Below are positions 7,916 to 22,152 of a DNA stretch of 64,000 nucleotides, piece after piece. The position numbers were made by a program, and so were the translations under genes. Position 1 is the first letter of the stretch, and every line of letters starts with the position of its first letter. A model generated the notes under the pieces. The model was not told the DNA's origin. It did not search any database and saw only the letters and a list, made by a program, of their open reading frames with translations. The stretch covers positions 31,739 to 95,738 of the forward strand of contig JAAAPD010000014.1 of assembly GCA_009908505.1 (NCBI GenBank), written 5' to 3'. Source of the stretch: Alphaproteobacteria bacterium. Lineage in GTDB: Bacteria; Pseudomonadota; Alphaproteobacteria; Rhodobacterales; Rhodobacteraceae.

Positions 7916-9346
7916 TTAGCCGTCCTCGGAGGGTTTCAGCAGCCCATATTTGCGCAGCTTCACATAGAGGCTCTGCCGCGACAGGCCCAGCATCTCGGCA
8001 GCGGCAACGCGATTGTTGTCGGTCAATTGCACGGCCGTCTCGATACACAGTTTCTCGACCACCTCCGATGTCGCCGAGACCAGTTCCTTGAGCGACTCCG
8101 TTCCCACAAGGTCCATGACGTTCTGCATTGCCTCGTCGCTGACCATCACGTTGGACTTCTCGACCTCGGGCATCTGCCGGCTGGACACATCACGGATGAT
8201 CATGCCGAACCCGGTTTCTCCACCCTGCTGGCGCAGGCGCGCCACCGAAATATCAACCGGGGCCCGGGTTCCCAGCGTGCTCTTGAACTGGGCGGAATAA
8301 TGACTCATCCGTCCACCCTTGGTCGCGCTGTCGAGCATGAGTTTGAGGTCGACACTCCCACGCGTAAGGAATTCCGAAACCGACTGTCCGTGCACATCGC
8401 GGATCTGGTTGGCATCGGCCATCACGAGGAACGCCTCGTTGGCCTCTCTGATATGCCCGGACGCGTCCGTCACGATGATCGCGTCGGATGTCGAGGAATA
8501 AAGGTCATGCAGCAGGCGCCCGAATTCGGGCCCAGTCGCCGCGCCATCCTCAACCGCATCGAAGCGGCAGAGGAGAACCAGTTCACCCGCGATGCGGAAG
8601 TAGCGCGGACGCAGGAGCAGGGTGCGACCATTGCGGCGCGCCACGACCTCGATCCCGCGGTCCGAGTCGGCCGCCGCCGCCCCGCGCAACGCATCCATGA
8701 ATTCGCCCCGACGCCTCCCGTCGAAGGCCTGCGCAAGGCTGCCCCCGGCAAGTGTTTCAGGTGTGCTGCCCAAAAGCGACGCCGCGCTGGAATTGATTTC
8801 CTGGATTTGCGCAGTGTCTGCATCGAGAACCAGCAGCGCGGTTTCGGATTCCTCGAAGACTATGCGAAACAGCGTCTGGCCCGCGCGCAGCTTTTGCTGG
8901 TCCAACTCCCGCGCGCGCTGCTCCTGTATCAGGCGCTGCTGAACCTCGGCCAGCGGCTGCATATCGCGGCCGAACAGAAGTAGTCCGCTCTGATCAGCCA
9001 CCAGATGCATGGTGTAGCGCACCGGGAATTCCCAAGTGGCGTTGTCTTCGTGGTTCAGCTCCATCGGCCGGGGGGGCACACCGGGATTTGCCAGCAGATC
9101 CTTGAGCCGCTTGGCCATCTTATCGACACTTTCGGGTGTCAGGAAACTGTCGAACTGGCGCCCGACCCAATGATCGAGGCACCCCAGAGCGGGACAATCC
9201 GGGTTGACGGTTATTCCCTGCACCTCTCCGTCAAGGGAAAGGAACACCGCGATATCCGCGGCCTGTTCGATCAATCCGGGAACGGAGCCGATTTCTGGTA
9301 GCCTGCCGACCGAAATTTTTTCTCGCGTTCGGTCCTGCCTGCTCAC
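7916..9346 (-). CDS. ppsR: PpsR/CrtJ, redox-responsive repressor of photosynthesis genes
   Basis: The 476-residue regulator has an N-terminal region and PAS-like domains (about 25-130, 155-260 and 280-390). A Fis-type helix-turn-helix lies at the C-terminus (NNRVAAAEMLGLSRQSLYVKLRKYG, about 444-468). Two cysteines, C260 and C434, lie close to the positions of the redox-active pair known in Rhodobacter PpsR/CrtJ. Under oxygen the family represses bch, crt and puc genes through TGT-N12-ACA palindromes, many of which occur in this window. The frame starts with GTG at 9346 behind a GGAG sequence. It follows aerR by 33 bases, so the two are probably one operon. Confidence 0.96.
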   Translation of the reverse strand: MSRQDRTREKISVGRLPEIGSVPGLIEQAADIAVFLSLDGEVQGITVNPDCPALGCLDHWVGRQFDSFLTPESVDKMAKRLKDLLANPGVPPRPMELNHEDNATWEFPVRYTMHLVADQSGLLLFGRDMQPLAEVQQRLIQEQRARELDQQKLRAGQTLFRIVFEESETALLVLDADTAQIQEINSSAASLLGSTPETLAGGSLAQAFDGRRRGEFMDALRGAAAADSDRGIEVVARRNGRTLLLRPRYFRIAGELVLLCRFDAVEDGAATGPEFGRLLHDLYSSTSDAIIVTDASGHIREANEAFLVMADANQIRDVHGQSVSEFLTRGSVDLKLMLDSATKGGRMSHYSAQFKSTLGTRAPVDISVARLRQQGGETGFGMIIRDVSSRQMPEVEKSNVMVSDEAMQNVMDLVGTESLKELVSATSEVVEKLCIETAVQLTDNNRVAAAEMLGLSRQSLYVKLRKYGLLKPSEDG

Positions 9347-9379
9347 TGTCGCACTCCGTTCACCAAGGCTCTGACGGCC

Positions 9380-10192
9380 CTACAGATTCAACTGATCCAG
9401 GGCCGACTCCTGAGAGATAGACATAAGCCCTGCTCGTTCAATAGCCTCGCGTACCGTCCTTACGGCGAAGTCGACGCCTGTCCGCCGTTCGATGGCAGCC
9501 GGTTCATCGACCACGTGCCCCCCCAGAACGACGGGCGGGCAGTGGTCCACTCCGGCGCGGAGATAATCGACAAATTCAGAGGACTTTTCAACCGAATTCG
9601 AGGAAGACGCCGTCAATCCGATCAGGGAAAAGCGGCCGGATGCGACCAAATCGATCAGTTCGCTGCCATTCAAGGCAATTGCCATGTGAACCCAGAGCCC
9701 ATGGCGCCGGAACTGGTCCGCAGCCACGAAGGCCCCGAGCGAATGGTCCTCGTAAGGCGGAACGACCATGAGGACCGACTGGCCAAGCGGAATACTCCGG
9801 TCCAGCCCCTTGCCCTCGTCGGCATCGCGCAGCAGGGCCTGCAACCGGGCAGCGCCAAGGGTGACATCAACGAAACTGGCCCGATCACTGACCCACATCT
9901 CACCGAGATAGCGGGCGACGGCCGGTATATAAGTCTGGTAGACTTCGTCCGAACTGACACCGTTCGCGATCAGCGAGGAAATCGCGGCCTTGTGGCTGGT
10001 GTCGCTTTCGGAAACCATCGCCGATGCAAGATGGGCCACCCATTCGCTGCGGGTACTGGGCTTTTCGTCCTGGCTGGTCGAGGCGACCGTCCTGAGGGCC
10101 GACTCGACCAAGTATCGGATAGTTGGCCCACGCCCCTTCGAAACCTCCAGCCCAGAAACCTCCAGCCCATCAAGTGATTTCTTACCAGACAT
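9380..10192 (-). CDS. aerR: AerR/PpaA, cobalamin-binding antirepressor
   Basis: The product is 270 residues with a B12-binding-type fold in the C-terminal half. It includes VVPPYEDHSLGAFVAADQFRRHG, where His150 is the likely cobalamin ligand, and the SxxGLTASSSNSVEKS and VVLGGHVVDEP segments. AerR/PpaA proteins bind cobalamin, sense light and modulate PpsR/CrtJ. I chose ATG 10192 because GGAGGGG lies 5 bases upstream. In-frame upstream options are ATG 10204 and a TTG at 10285 inside the operator. A perfect 15-bp tandem duplication in the 5' coding region repeats GLEVS. Confidence 0.92.
   Translation of the reverse strand: MSGKKSLDGLEVSGLEVSKGRGPTIRYLVESALRTVASTSQDEKPSTRSEWVAHLASAMVSESDTSHKAAISSLIANGVSSDEVYQTYIPAVARYLGEMWVSDRASFVDVTLGAARLQALLRDADEGKGLDRSIPLGQSVLMVVPPYEDHSLGAFVAADQFRRHGLWVHMAIALNGSELIDLVASGRFSLIGLTASSSNSVEKSSEFVDYLRAGVDHCPPVVLGGHVVDEPAAIERRTGVDFAVRTVREAIERAGLMSISQESALDQLNL
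10140..10169 (-). repeat. Perfect 15-bp tandem duplication in aerR
   Basis: GAAACCTCCAGCCCA occurs twice back to back at 10140-10154 and 10155-10169. On the coding strand each copy contains GGAGG and encodes the repeated GLEVS. The duplication keeps the frame and could be recent or length-variable. Confidence 0.85.
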
Positions 10193-10279
10193 GCGCCCCT
10201 CCATGGTCACGCGCGCGGCCACTTTCGCGGCATCGCGACTCCTCCAGGTAGAAATTAGCTTGGATGTCGCGGGGTCAAA

Positions 10280-10297
10280 TGTCAATTTTTATTGACA
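10280..10297 (-). promoter_or_regulatory. PpsR-type operator upstream of aerR
   Basis: TGTCAATTTTTATTGACA has perfect 7-bp arms, the most symmetric PpsR-type site in the window. It lies about 90 bases upstream of the chosen aerR start, which suggests that PpsR controls its own antirepressor operon. Confidence 0.75.
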
Positions 10298-10363
10298 GCT
10301 CAAAGCCGAGCCGAACCGAACAAGCTGATCCGGAATAACATTTTTTCGGCACAACTCGGCGTA

Positions 10364-10389
10364 TTATCACTTGAATACTTGAGTGATAA
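10364..10389. promoter_or_regulatory. 26-bp inverted repeat in the aerR-bchF intergenic region
   Basis: TTATCACT and AGTGATAA are perfect 8-bp arms around the 10-base spacer TGAATACTTG. The repeat matches neither the PpsR nor the FNR consensus and has no T-run suggesting termination. It may be the operator of an unidentified regulator acting on the divergent promoters. Confidence 0.5.
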
Positions 10390-10468
10390 CCGGCCCGAAG
10401 GCGACCATCGCGCAACGCAAGCCACTTCCAAATTGACAATTCAGGCAGACATACACCCCAGTCGATCG

Positions 10469-13830
<3,362 letters not shown>

Positions 13831-13841
<11 letters not shown>

Positions 13842-16800
13842 CGTGGCAATGACCGTGGGGCACATGCCCTATCGCGTGGTGATCCTGACGCTGGATTCTC
13901 ATGCCGCCGGCCCCTGCGGGCGGGTGGCCGAACGGCTGGCCGAGGATTTCCCGGGGCTGGAGCTGAGCGTCCACGCCGCCGCCGAATGGGGCGAAAGCGA
14001 CACGGCTCTGCAAGAGGCCCGCCGCGCCATCGCCACGGGCGATATCGTCATCGCCAACCTGCTGTTCCTGGAAGAACACGTTCAGGCCATCCTGCCAGAC
14101 CTGCAGGCGCGTCGGGACAGCTGCGACGCGATGGCCGGGCTGATCGCCGATGGTCAGATTGTGAAATGCACCCGCATGGGCACGCTGGACATGGCCGCCC
14201 CGGAAAGCGGCACCGCGAAACTTCTGAAAAAGCTGCGCGGCGGCAGGAGCGGGTCCAAGACCGACGACGGCGCGCGCAAGATGAAGATGCTGCGCCGGCT
14301 GCCGCGCATCCTGCGGCTGATCCCGGGCAAGGCACAGGATCTGCGCGCCTGGTTCCTGACCATGCAATACTGGCTGGGCGCCTCGGACGACAACATCGAG
14401 GCGATGGTCCGTTTCCTGATCTCGCGCTACAGCCATCGCGACGACTGGCGCGGCGCCGAGGCGCCGGCGCCGCTGGAATACCCCGAGACCGGGCTCTATC
14501 ACCCCGACCTCGCCGAGCGGATCACCACCGATCCGGCAGAGCTGCCCGCCCCCGCGGAGGCGACGGCCACGGTGGGGCTTTTGATGATGCGGTCCTACGT
14601 GCTGGCCGGTGACACCGCGCATTACGACGCGGTGATCCGCGCGCTCGAGGCCCAGGGCCTGCGGGTGCTGCCCGCCTATGCCGGGGGCCTCGACGGCCGG
14701 CCGGCGATCGAGGCCTTCTTTCGCGACCGCCACGGTGTGACCATCGACACGCTGCTGTCGTTGACCGGCTTCAGCCTGGTGGGCGGGCCGGCCTACAACG
14801 ACACCGACGCGGCCGTCGAGACGCTCAAGGCGCTGGACGTGCCCTACATCGCCGCGCATCCGCTGGAATTTCAGACGTTGGGCCAGTGGTCGGCGTCGCA
14901 AGGCGGCCTAGGGCCGATCGAGACGACCATGCTGATCGCCCTGCCCGAACTGGACGGGGCCACCACGCCCACGGTCTTTGCCGGGCGGCATGGGCCGGAC
15001 GGCTGCGCGGGCTGCAACCGGGGCTGCGCCGAGGCTTCGATGTTCAAGGAAATGGCCCCCTGCCCCGAGCGGGTCGAGGTGCTGGCCGCCCGCGTCGCGA
15101 GGCAGGCGGCGCTGCACCGCTCCAAGGTCGCCGAGCGCCGCGTTGGCGTGGTGCTTTTCGGTTTCCCGCCAAACGCGGGCGCGGCCGGAACGGCGGCCTA
15201 CCTGGATGTCTTTGCCTCGCTCTACAACACGCTGCACGCCATGGCCGGGCGCGGCTACGACCTCACCCCGCCCGAGAGCGTCGAGGCGCTGCGGGCCGCC
15301 GTTTTGCAGGGCAGCGCCCAGCACCACGGGCAGGAGGCCAATGTCGCCGCCCATGTCCCGGCCGAGGACATGGTCGCCAACACCCCCTGGCTGGACGAGA
15401 TCGAGGCGCAGTGGGGCGCCGCGCCGGGCCGCGTGCAATCCGACGGGCGCGGTGTCTTCGTGCTGGGCGCGCAGTTCGGCAAGGTCTTCGTGGGGCTGCA
15501 ACCGGCCTTCGGCTACGAGGGCGACCCGATGCGGCTGCTGTTCGAGCGCGGCTTCGCCCCCACCCATGCCTTCGCGCAGTTCTACCTTTGGCTGAAAAAC
15601 GCGTTCCGGGCCGATGTGCTGCTGCATTTCGGCATGCACGGGGCGCTGGAATTCATGCCGGGAAAACAGGCCGGGCCGGGCACGGCCTGCTGGCCCGACC
15701 GCCTGATCGGCGACATGCCGAACGTCTATCTCTATGCCTCCAACAACCCGTCCGAGGCGACGCTGGCCAAGCGCCGGTCGGGGGCCGTCACGGTCAGCCA
15801 CCTGACGCCGCCGCTGGCGGCCTCGGGGCTTTACAAGGCGCTGGCGGAACTCAAGGACAGTCTGACCCGCTGGCGCGGGATGGCCCCCGACGCACCCGAG
15901 CGCGGCGAGCTGGAGGCGCTGATCGCCGACCAGGCCGAGGCGGTGGACATGGGCGGCGAGGCGCCCGATGCGCTCTGGCTGCGATTGCTGGAAACCGAGG
16001 ACGCGCTGATCCCCGAAGGCCTGCACGTGCTCGGCCGCGCCATGTCGGACGACGCCCGGGCGGACTACCTGGATCTGATGGCGGACAGCACCCCCGAGAC
16101 GCGCGCCCGCGTAGATGCGCACCTGCAACGCGACAGCGAGATCCCGGCGCTGCTGCACGCGCTGGAGGGGCGCTATACCCCGCCGGTGCCCGGCGGCGAC
16201 CTGATCCGGTCGCCCGAGGTCCTGCCCACGGGCCGTAACATCCATGCCTTCGACCCCTTCCGCATGCCCACCGCCTTTGCCTGCCGCGAGGGGGCGAAAC
16301 AGGCCGACCTACTGCTTGAGACGCATGCCAGCCTGCCGCGGAGCGTGGCGCTGGTGCTTTGGGGATCCGACAACATCAAGTCCGACGGCGCGCCCATGGC
16401 GCAGGCGCTGGCGCTGATCGGTGCGCAGCCGCGCTTCGACAGTTTCGGGCGGCTGTGCGGCGCCGACCTGATCCCGCTGGAAACCCTCGGCCGGCCGCGC
16501 ATCGACGTGATCATGACCCTGTCGGGCATCTTCCGCGACCTACTGCCGCTGCAGACGCGCCTGCTGGCCGAGGCTGCGCACAAGGCCGCCCATGCCGATG
16601 AACCGCTGGACCGGAATTTCATCCGCGCCAACGCTTTGGCCTATGCCGAGAAGATCGGCTGCGACCTGGACACCGCGGCGCTGCGTGTCTTTTCCAACGC
16701 CGAGGGCGCCTATGGATCCAACGTCAACCAACTGGTCGACAGTTCCGCCTTCGGCGACGAGGACGAGCTGGCCGATGCCTACGAGGCGCGCAAGAGCTTT

Positions 16801-17406
16801 GCCTACGGCGTCGACGGCAAACCCGCGCAACAGACCGCGTTGCTGCAACAGGCGCTGGGCACCGTGGATGTCGCCTACCAGAACCTGGAATCGGTGGAAC
16901 TGGGCGTGACCACGGTGGATCACTATTTCGACACGCTGGGCGGGATTTCCCGGGCTGTGAAGCGGGCCCGCCAGGGCGCGGAGGCCGCCGTCTATATCTC
17001 GGACACCACCCGTGGCGCGGGCAAGGTCCGCAGCCTGGCCGACCAGGTGGCGCTCGAAACACGCTCGCGCTCGCTCAACCCAAAGTTCCACGAGGCGCTG
17101 CTGAGCCACGGCGCCGAGGGCGTGCGCCAGATCGAGAGTAGCCTGACCAACACGCTGGGCTGGTCGGCGACGACCGGACAGGTCGACCCCTGGGTCTATC
17201 AGCGGATGTCCGAAACCTTCGTGCTGGACGAGACGATGCGCCAGCGGATGAGCGAGCTCAACCCGGTGGCCTCTTCGCGCATGGCGAACCGGCTGCTCGA
17301 GGCGCATGACCGCGCCTACTGGGCCCCCGACGACGACACGCTGGCCGCGCTGCGCGATGCGGCCGACGCGCTGGAAGATCGCCTCGAGGGGGTCGCCGCC
17401 GAATGA
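13831..17406 (+). CDS. bchH: BchH, magnesium chelatase H subunit
   Basis: This is a 1191-residue porphyrin-binding subunit of Mg chelatase, within the usual BchH/CobN size. It binds protoporphyrin IX and takes Mg in an ATP-driven reaction with BchI and BchD (46274-48987). The [15 protein letters not shown] motif at about residue 600 and the [15 protein letters not shown] segment near 955 are family hallmarks. ATG 13831 overlaps the bchB stop by 11 bases and has a weak AAGG upstream. ATGs at 13849 and 13864 are alternatives before the conserved [11 protein letters not shown]. Confidence 0.95.
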
Positions 17407-17488
17407 CCGCCCCGAGCGCATATGGCCGCCCGCGCGGCGATGGGGGTCCAGCACCCATGCCCCCGGGGATTTCCGGCCAAGCAAAATA

Positions 17489-17506
17489 CCGGGCCCCCTT
17501 GCCCGG
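17489..17506 (+). other. Hairpin in the bchH-bchL gap
   Basis: CCGGGC and GCCCGG pair around a 6-base loop, just before the AGGAGGAAACC ribosome site of bchL. The 115-base gap also holds a GGTATTTTGC-like motif (17461-17495, minus orientation) that resembles one upstream of gcvP. The gap may help set differential expression of bchL within the operon. Confidence 0.4.
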
Positions 17507-17512
17507 CGATAG

Positions 17513-18489
<977 letters not shown>

Positions 18490-18490
<1 letters not shown>

Positions 18491-19236
18491 TGCCAGACGC
18501 AAGCCCCCTCCAGATGCCTGACGCGGCCCGCACCGGGGACCTGTCCCCGGCGCCGGGCGGCTGGGCGCGCACGCGCGACCGTGTTGAAACCTATTTCGAC
18601 AAGACCGCCACGCGCACATGGGAACGGCTGACAAGTGACGCGCCGGTCTCGCGTATCCGCGAAACCGTTCGACGCGGCCGCGACACGATGCGCGCCCGGA
18701 TGCTGGACCGCCTACCTGGCGACCTGCGCGGCGCGCGGGTGCTGGATGCGGGCTGTGGCGCGGGGCCGATGACGGCCGAACTGGCCGCGCGGGGTGCCGA
18801 GGTGGTGGCAGTGGACATTTCTCCATCCTTGGTCGAGATCGCCCGGGCCCGTCTGCCCGACGGCCTGCCCGGCAATGTGACCTTCTTGTCCGGCGACATG
18901 CTGGCCGATGGCCTGGGCACCTTCGATCATGTCATGGCAATGGACAGCCTGATCTACTACCACAGTCACGACATCGCCCGCGCGCTGGCGACCCTGGGAC
19001 GCCGGACCCGTGGCTCGATCGTCTTTACCGTCGCGCCGCGCACGCCGCTTCTGATGGCGATGTGGCGCACCGGGCAGTTGTTTCCGCGGTCCGACCGGTC
19101 GCCCACGATGGTCCCGCATGCGTCCACCGCCTTGCAAAGGGCCCTTCGCCGCGTCGAGGCGCCCGGCCAGTTGGCCACGCTCTCTCGGGTGCGCTCGGGT
19201 TTCTACATTTCCCAGGCACTGGAGCTGACCCCATGA
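18490..19236 (+). CDS. bchM: BchM, Mg-protoporphyrin IX O-methyltransferase
   Basis: The 248-residue SAM-dependent methyltransferase makes Mg-protoporphyrin IX monomethyl ester, the cyclase substrate. The SAM motif VLDAGCGAGPMTAELAARGAEV is at about 83-104, followed by VAVDISPSLV. The ATG at 18490 shares one base with the bchL stop. A longer frame upstream lies in bchL and is not used. The end overlaps lhaA (ATGA). Confidence 0.95.
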
Positions 19237-20678
19237 CTCCGCGCCGGCCCTCCCCCCTGACGGCGCTGACAGCGCGCTGGCTGCCCTTCGCGGATGCGGC
19301 CAGCGAGGGGCTGCCGATGGCGCAGTTGCTGCGGCTGTCGCTGTTCCAGGTCTCGGTGGGGATGGCGACGGTGATGCTTCTGGGCACGCTCAACCGCGTG
19401 ATGATCGTGGAACTTTCCGTTCCGGCGGTGATCGTCGCCGTGATGATCGCCCTGCCGGTGCTGATCGCGCCGTTCCGGGCGCTGCTGGGCTTTCGCTCGG
19501 ACACACACCGCAGCGCCATCGGCTGGAAGCGCATCCCTTACCTGTGGTTCGGCTCGCTCTGGCAAATGGGCGGGCTTGCGGTGATGCCCTTTGCCCTGCT
19601 GGTCCTGGCCGGACAGCAGGTCGTCGGCCCCACATGGGCCGGCGAAGTGCTGGCCGCGCTGGCCTTTCTGATGACGGGGCTTGGGCTGCACATGACCCAG
19701 ACCGCCGGGCTGGCCCTGGCCACCGACCGGGCCGACGATGCCACGCGCCCGCGGGTCGTGGCGCTGCTTTACGTTATGTTCCTGTTGGGTATGGGCGTCT
19801 CGGCGCTGATCATCGGCTGGTTCCTGCGGGATTTCGCACCGCTCACACTGGTCCGCGTCGTGCAAGGGGCGGCCGTTGCCGGCATCGTCCTGAATTTGAT
19901 CGCCCTGTGGAAACAGGAACAGGTGCGCCCGATGAGCCGCGCAGAACGCGCCGCCCCGCGGCCCCGGTTCCGCGACGCCTGGGCCGACTTGGTCGCCGGC
20001 GGACAGGCCGGGCGGCTGCTGGCGGTGGTCTTCCTCGGAACCATGGCCTTCAACATGCAGGACGTGTTGCTGGAACCCTATGGCGGGGAAATCATGGGGC
20101 TTTCGGTGTCGGCCACCACGACGCTGACGGCGATCTGGGCCGCCGGGGCGCTGGCGGGCTTCGCGCTGGCCGGACGCATGCTGACACGGGGAGGCTGCGC
20201 CTTCCGCGTCGCGGCGCTCGGCCTTCTGGCCGGTATCGCGGCCTTCTGCACGGTGATCTTCGCCGCGCCCATGGCCTCGAACGTCATGTATTTCGCCGGG
20301 GCGGGAATGATCGGCTTCGGTGGCGGGCTTTTCGCGGTCGCCACCCTGACCGCCGCGATGACCATGCCCGCGACCGGCGCGGCGGGTCACGGCCTGGCTC
20401 TGGGCGCCTGGGGCGCGGCACAGGCCACGGCGGCGGGCCTTTCCATCGCCCTGGGCGGCGGCCTGCGCGACTGGATCGACGGGCTGGCCATGTCCGGACG
20501 GCTGGGAGAAGCGCTCGCCACCCCTGCCACGGGCTATTCCTTTGTCTATCACGTCGAGATCGGGCTGTTGTTCGTCACCGTTGCGGTCCTCGGGCCGCTG
20601 GTGCGCCTCGCCCCCTCTCGCCGACGCAACCCCAAACAGGAAGCGGCCCGCATCGGGCTGGCCGACTTCCCAACATGA
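19233..20678 (+). CDS. lhaA: LhaA, light-harvesting 1 assembly protein (PucC family)
   Basis: The 481-residue membrane protein has about 12 transmembrane segments and the BCH/PucC signature GTLNRVMIVELSVPA. Its place between bchM and puhA is that of LhaA (F1696) in Rhodobacter, which helps LH1 assembly, perhaps by delivering bacteriochlorophyll. The start is ATG 19233 in the bchM stop. The frame is open further upstream but overlaps bchM. Confidence 0.93.
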   Translation: MTPRRPSPLTALTARWLPFADAASEGLPMAQLLRLSLFQVSVGMATVMLLGTLNRVMIVELSVPAVIVAVMIALPVLIAPFRALLGFRSDTHRSAIGWKRIPYLWFGSLWQMGGLAVMPFALLVLAGQQVVGPTWAGEVLAALAFLMTGLGLHMTQTAGLALATDRADDATRPRVVALLYVMFLLGMGVSALIIGWFLRDFAPLTLVRVVQGAAVAGIVLNLIALWKQEQVRPMSRAERAAPRPRFRDAWADLVAGGQAGRLLAVVFLGTMAFNMQDVLLEPYGGEIMGLSVSATTTLTAIWAAGALAGFALAGRMLTRGGCAFRVAALGLLAGIAAFCTVIFAAPMASNVMYFAGAGMIGFGGGLFAVATLTAAMTMPATGAAGHGLALGAWGAAQATAAGLSIALGGGLRDWIDGLAMSGRLGEALATPATGYSFVYHVEIGLLFVTVAVLGPLVRLAPSRRRNPKQEAARIGLADFPT

Positions 20679-20703
20679 GACCCGCCTTCGAAAGGACACG
20701 GAC

Positions 20704-21477
20704 ATGACGGAACCCTTCTTCGGACAAGTCGATCTGGCCAGCGTATCGCTCTGGCTGTTCTGGATCTTCTTCGCACTGCTGATCTTCTACATCCAGCGCG
20801 AGAACATGCGCGAGGGCTACCCGCTCGAGGATGATGACGGCAATCAGTCGGCCAACCAGGGCCCCTTCCCGGTCCCCAGCGACAAAACATTCAAGCTGCC
20901 CCATGGACGTGGCGAGTTGACCGTCCCGTCGGGCCAGAACCCGGACCGTTCGGACCTTGCGCTGGAAAAGACCGCCGCGGGCAACGGCTTTCCGTTCGAG
21001 CCCACGGGTGACCCGATGGCCGATGGTGTCGGCCCGGCCTCCTGGGCGCCGCGCCGCGACATCCCCGAGCTGGACGGCCACGGCCACCCGAAGATCGTGC
21101 CCATGGCCGCGACCGGGCAATTCCATGTCGCCGCCGGGCGTGATCCGCGCGGCCTGCCCGTCGTGGCCGGTGACGGCGAAACGGTGGGCACCATCGCCGA
21201 TCTGTGGATCGACGAGCCCGAACAGCTGGTGCGTTATCTCGAGGTCGAGCTCGACGCCGAACACGGGGACGGCAAGCGCCTTGTGCCCATGACCATGGCC
21301 CGGATCTGGGGCCAGAAGGTCAAGGTCCGCTCGATCTTCGGCAAGCACTTCGCCGGTGTTCCAAGAAACGCCTCGCCCAACCAGGTGACCATGCTCGAGG
21401 AAGAGAAGATCTGCGGCTACTACGCCGGGGGCACGCTCTATGCCTCGCAGGCACGGCAAGAACCGCAACTGGGCTGA
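20704..21477 (+). CDS. puhA: PuhA, photosynthetic reaction centre H subunit
   Basis: The 257-residue protein has one N-terminal membrane helix (about 12-30, VSLWLFWIFFALLIFYI) followed by the acidic REN-MREGYPLEDD segment. The cytoplasmic PRC-barrel domain lies at about 100-250. PuhA caps the L/M core and steers proton uptake to QB. AAAGGACACGGAC precedes the ATG. It heads the puhABC-bciE-acsF-puhE-hemA group. Confidence 0.96.
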   Translation: MTEPFFGQVDLASVSLWLFWIFFALLIFYIQRENMREGYPLEDDDGNQSANQGPFPVPSDKTFKLPHGRGELTVPSGQNPDRSDLALEKTAAGNGFPFEPTGDPMADGVGPASWAPRRDIPELDGHGHPKIVPMAATGQFHVAAGRDPRGLPVVAGDGETVGTIADLWIDEPEQLVRYLEVELDAEHGDGKRLVPMTMARIWGQKVKVRSIFGKHFAGVPRNASPNQVTMLEEEKICGYYAGGTLYASQARQEPQLG

Positions 21478-21495
21478 ACCCCCAAGGAGGCCGCC

Positions 21496-22140
21496 ATGTC
21501 AGACGACCACGACGATTTCGCATTCGAGCCCGTCAAGGGCCTGCCCGAAACCCCGCCCGAGGGGGAGCATATTCTATGGCAAGGGCGGCCGGACTGGTGG
21601 GCGCTGACCCGCGAGTCGCTGAACCTGGGTTGGGTGTCGGCCTATTTCGTGGCCCTGGCCCTGTGGCGTTTCGGCATGTTGATCGACCAGGTCAGTCTGG
21701 CCAGCGCCTTTGCGGCCTCCTTTCCCTTCATCGTGCTGGGCGGGATCGTCGCCGCGCTGCTTCTGCTCATCGGCGTGGTCCAGGCCCGCAGCACCGTCTA
21801 CACGATCACCAATCGCCGCGTGGCGATGCGGATCGGGGCCGCCCTGACGGTGACGCTGAACCTGCCGTTCACCAAGATCGCCCGCGCCGACCTGAGCCTG
21901 CGCCGCAACGGCACAGGCACGATCGCACTGGACCCGATCGATGACACCCGGCTGAGCTATCTGGTGTGCTGGCCGCATGTGCGGCCCTGGCATATCCGCA
22001 AGACCCAGCCCGCCCTGCGCTGCATCCCCGAAGCCCAGAACGTGGCGACCCTTCTGGCCGAAGCCGCCGAGGCCAGGGTGAGCACGCCCCAGGTCGCCAG
22101 GACCGGCCAGCGCCCGGCCGCGCAGGTCGCCGCCGAATAG
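21496..22140 (+). CDS. puhB: PuhB, reaction centre assembly protein
   Basis: The 214-residue protein has an N-terminal cytoplasmic part with GEHILWQGRPDWW, three hydrophobic segments (about 45-100) and a PH-like region with the TNRRVAMRIG motif. It has the size and place of ORF214/PuhB, an assembly factor for the reaction centre in Rhodobacter capsulatus. AAGGAGG lies just upstream of the ATG. Confidence 0.93.
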   Translation: MSDDHDDFAFEPVKGLPETPPEGEHILWQGRPDWWALTRESLNLGWVSAYFVALALWRFGMLIDQVSLASAFAASFPFIVLGGIVAALLLLIGVVQARSTVYTITNRRVAMRIGAALTVTLNLPFTKIARADLSLRRNGTGTIALDPIDDTRLSYLVCWPHVRPWHIRKTQPALRCIPEAQNVATLLAEAAEARVSTPQVARTGQRPAAQVAAE

Positions 22141-22152
22141 AGGTATCCCGAG

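Noticed and set aside
10283..10285. TTG at 10285 as the aerR start
   Set aside because: It lies inside the PpsR palindrome and has no ribosome site; ATG 10192 with GGAGGGG is better.
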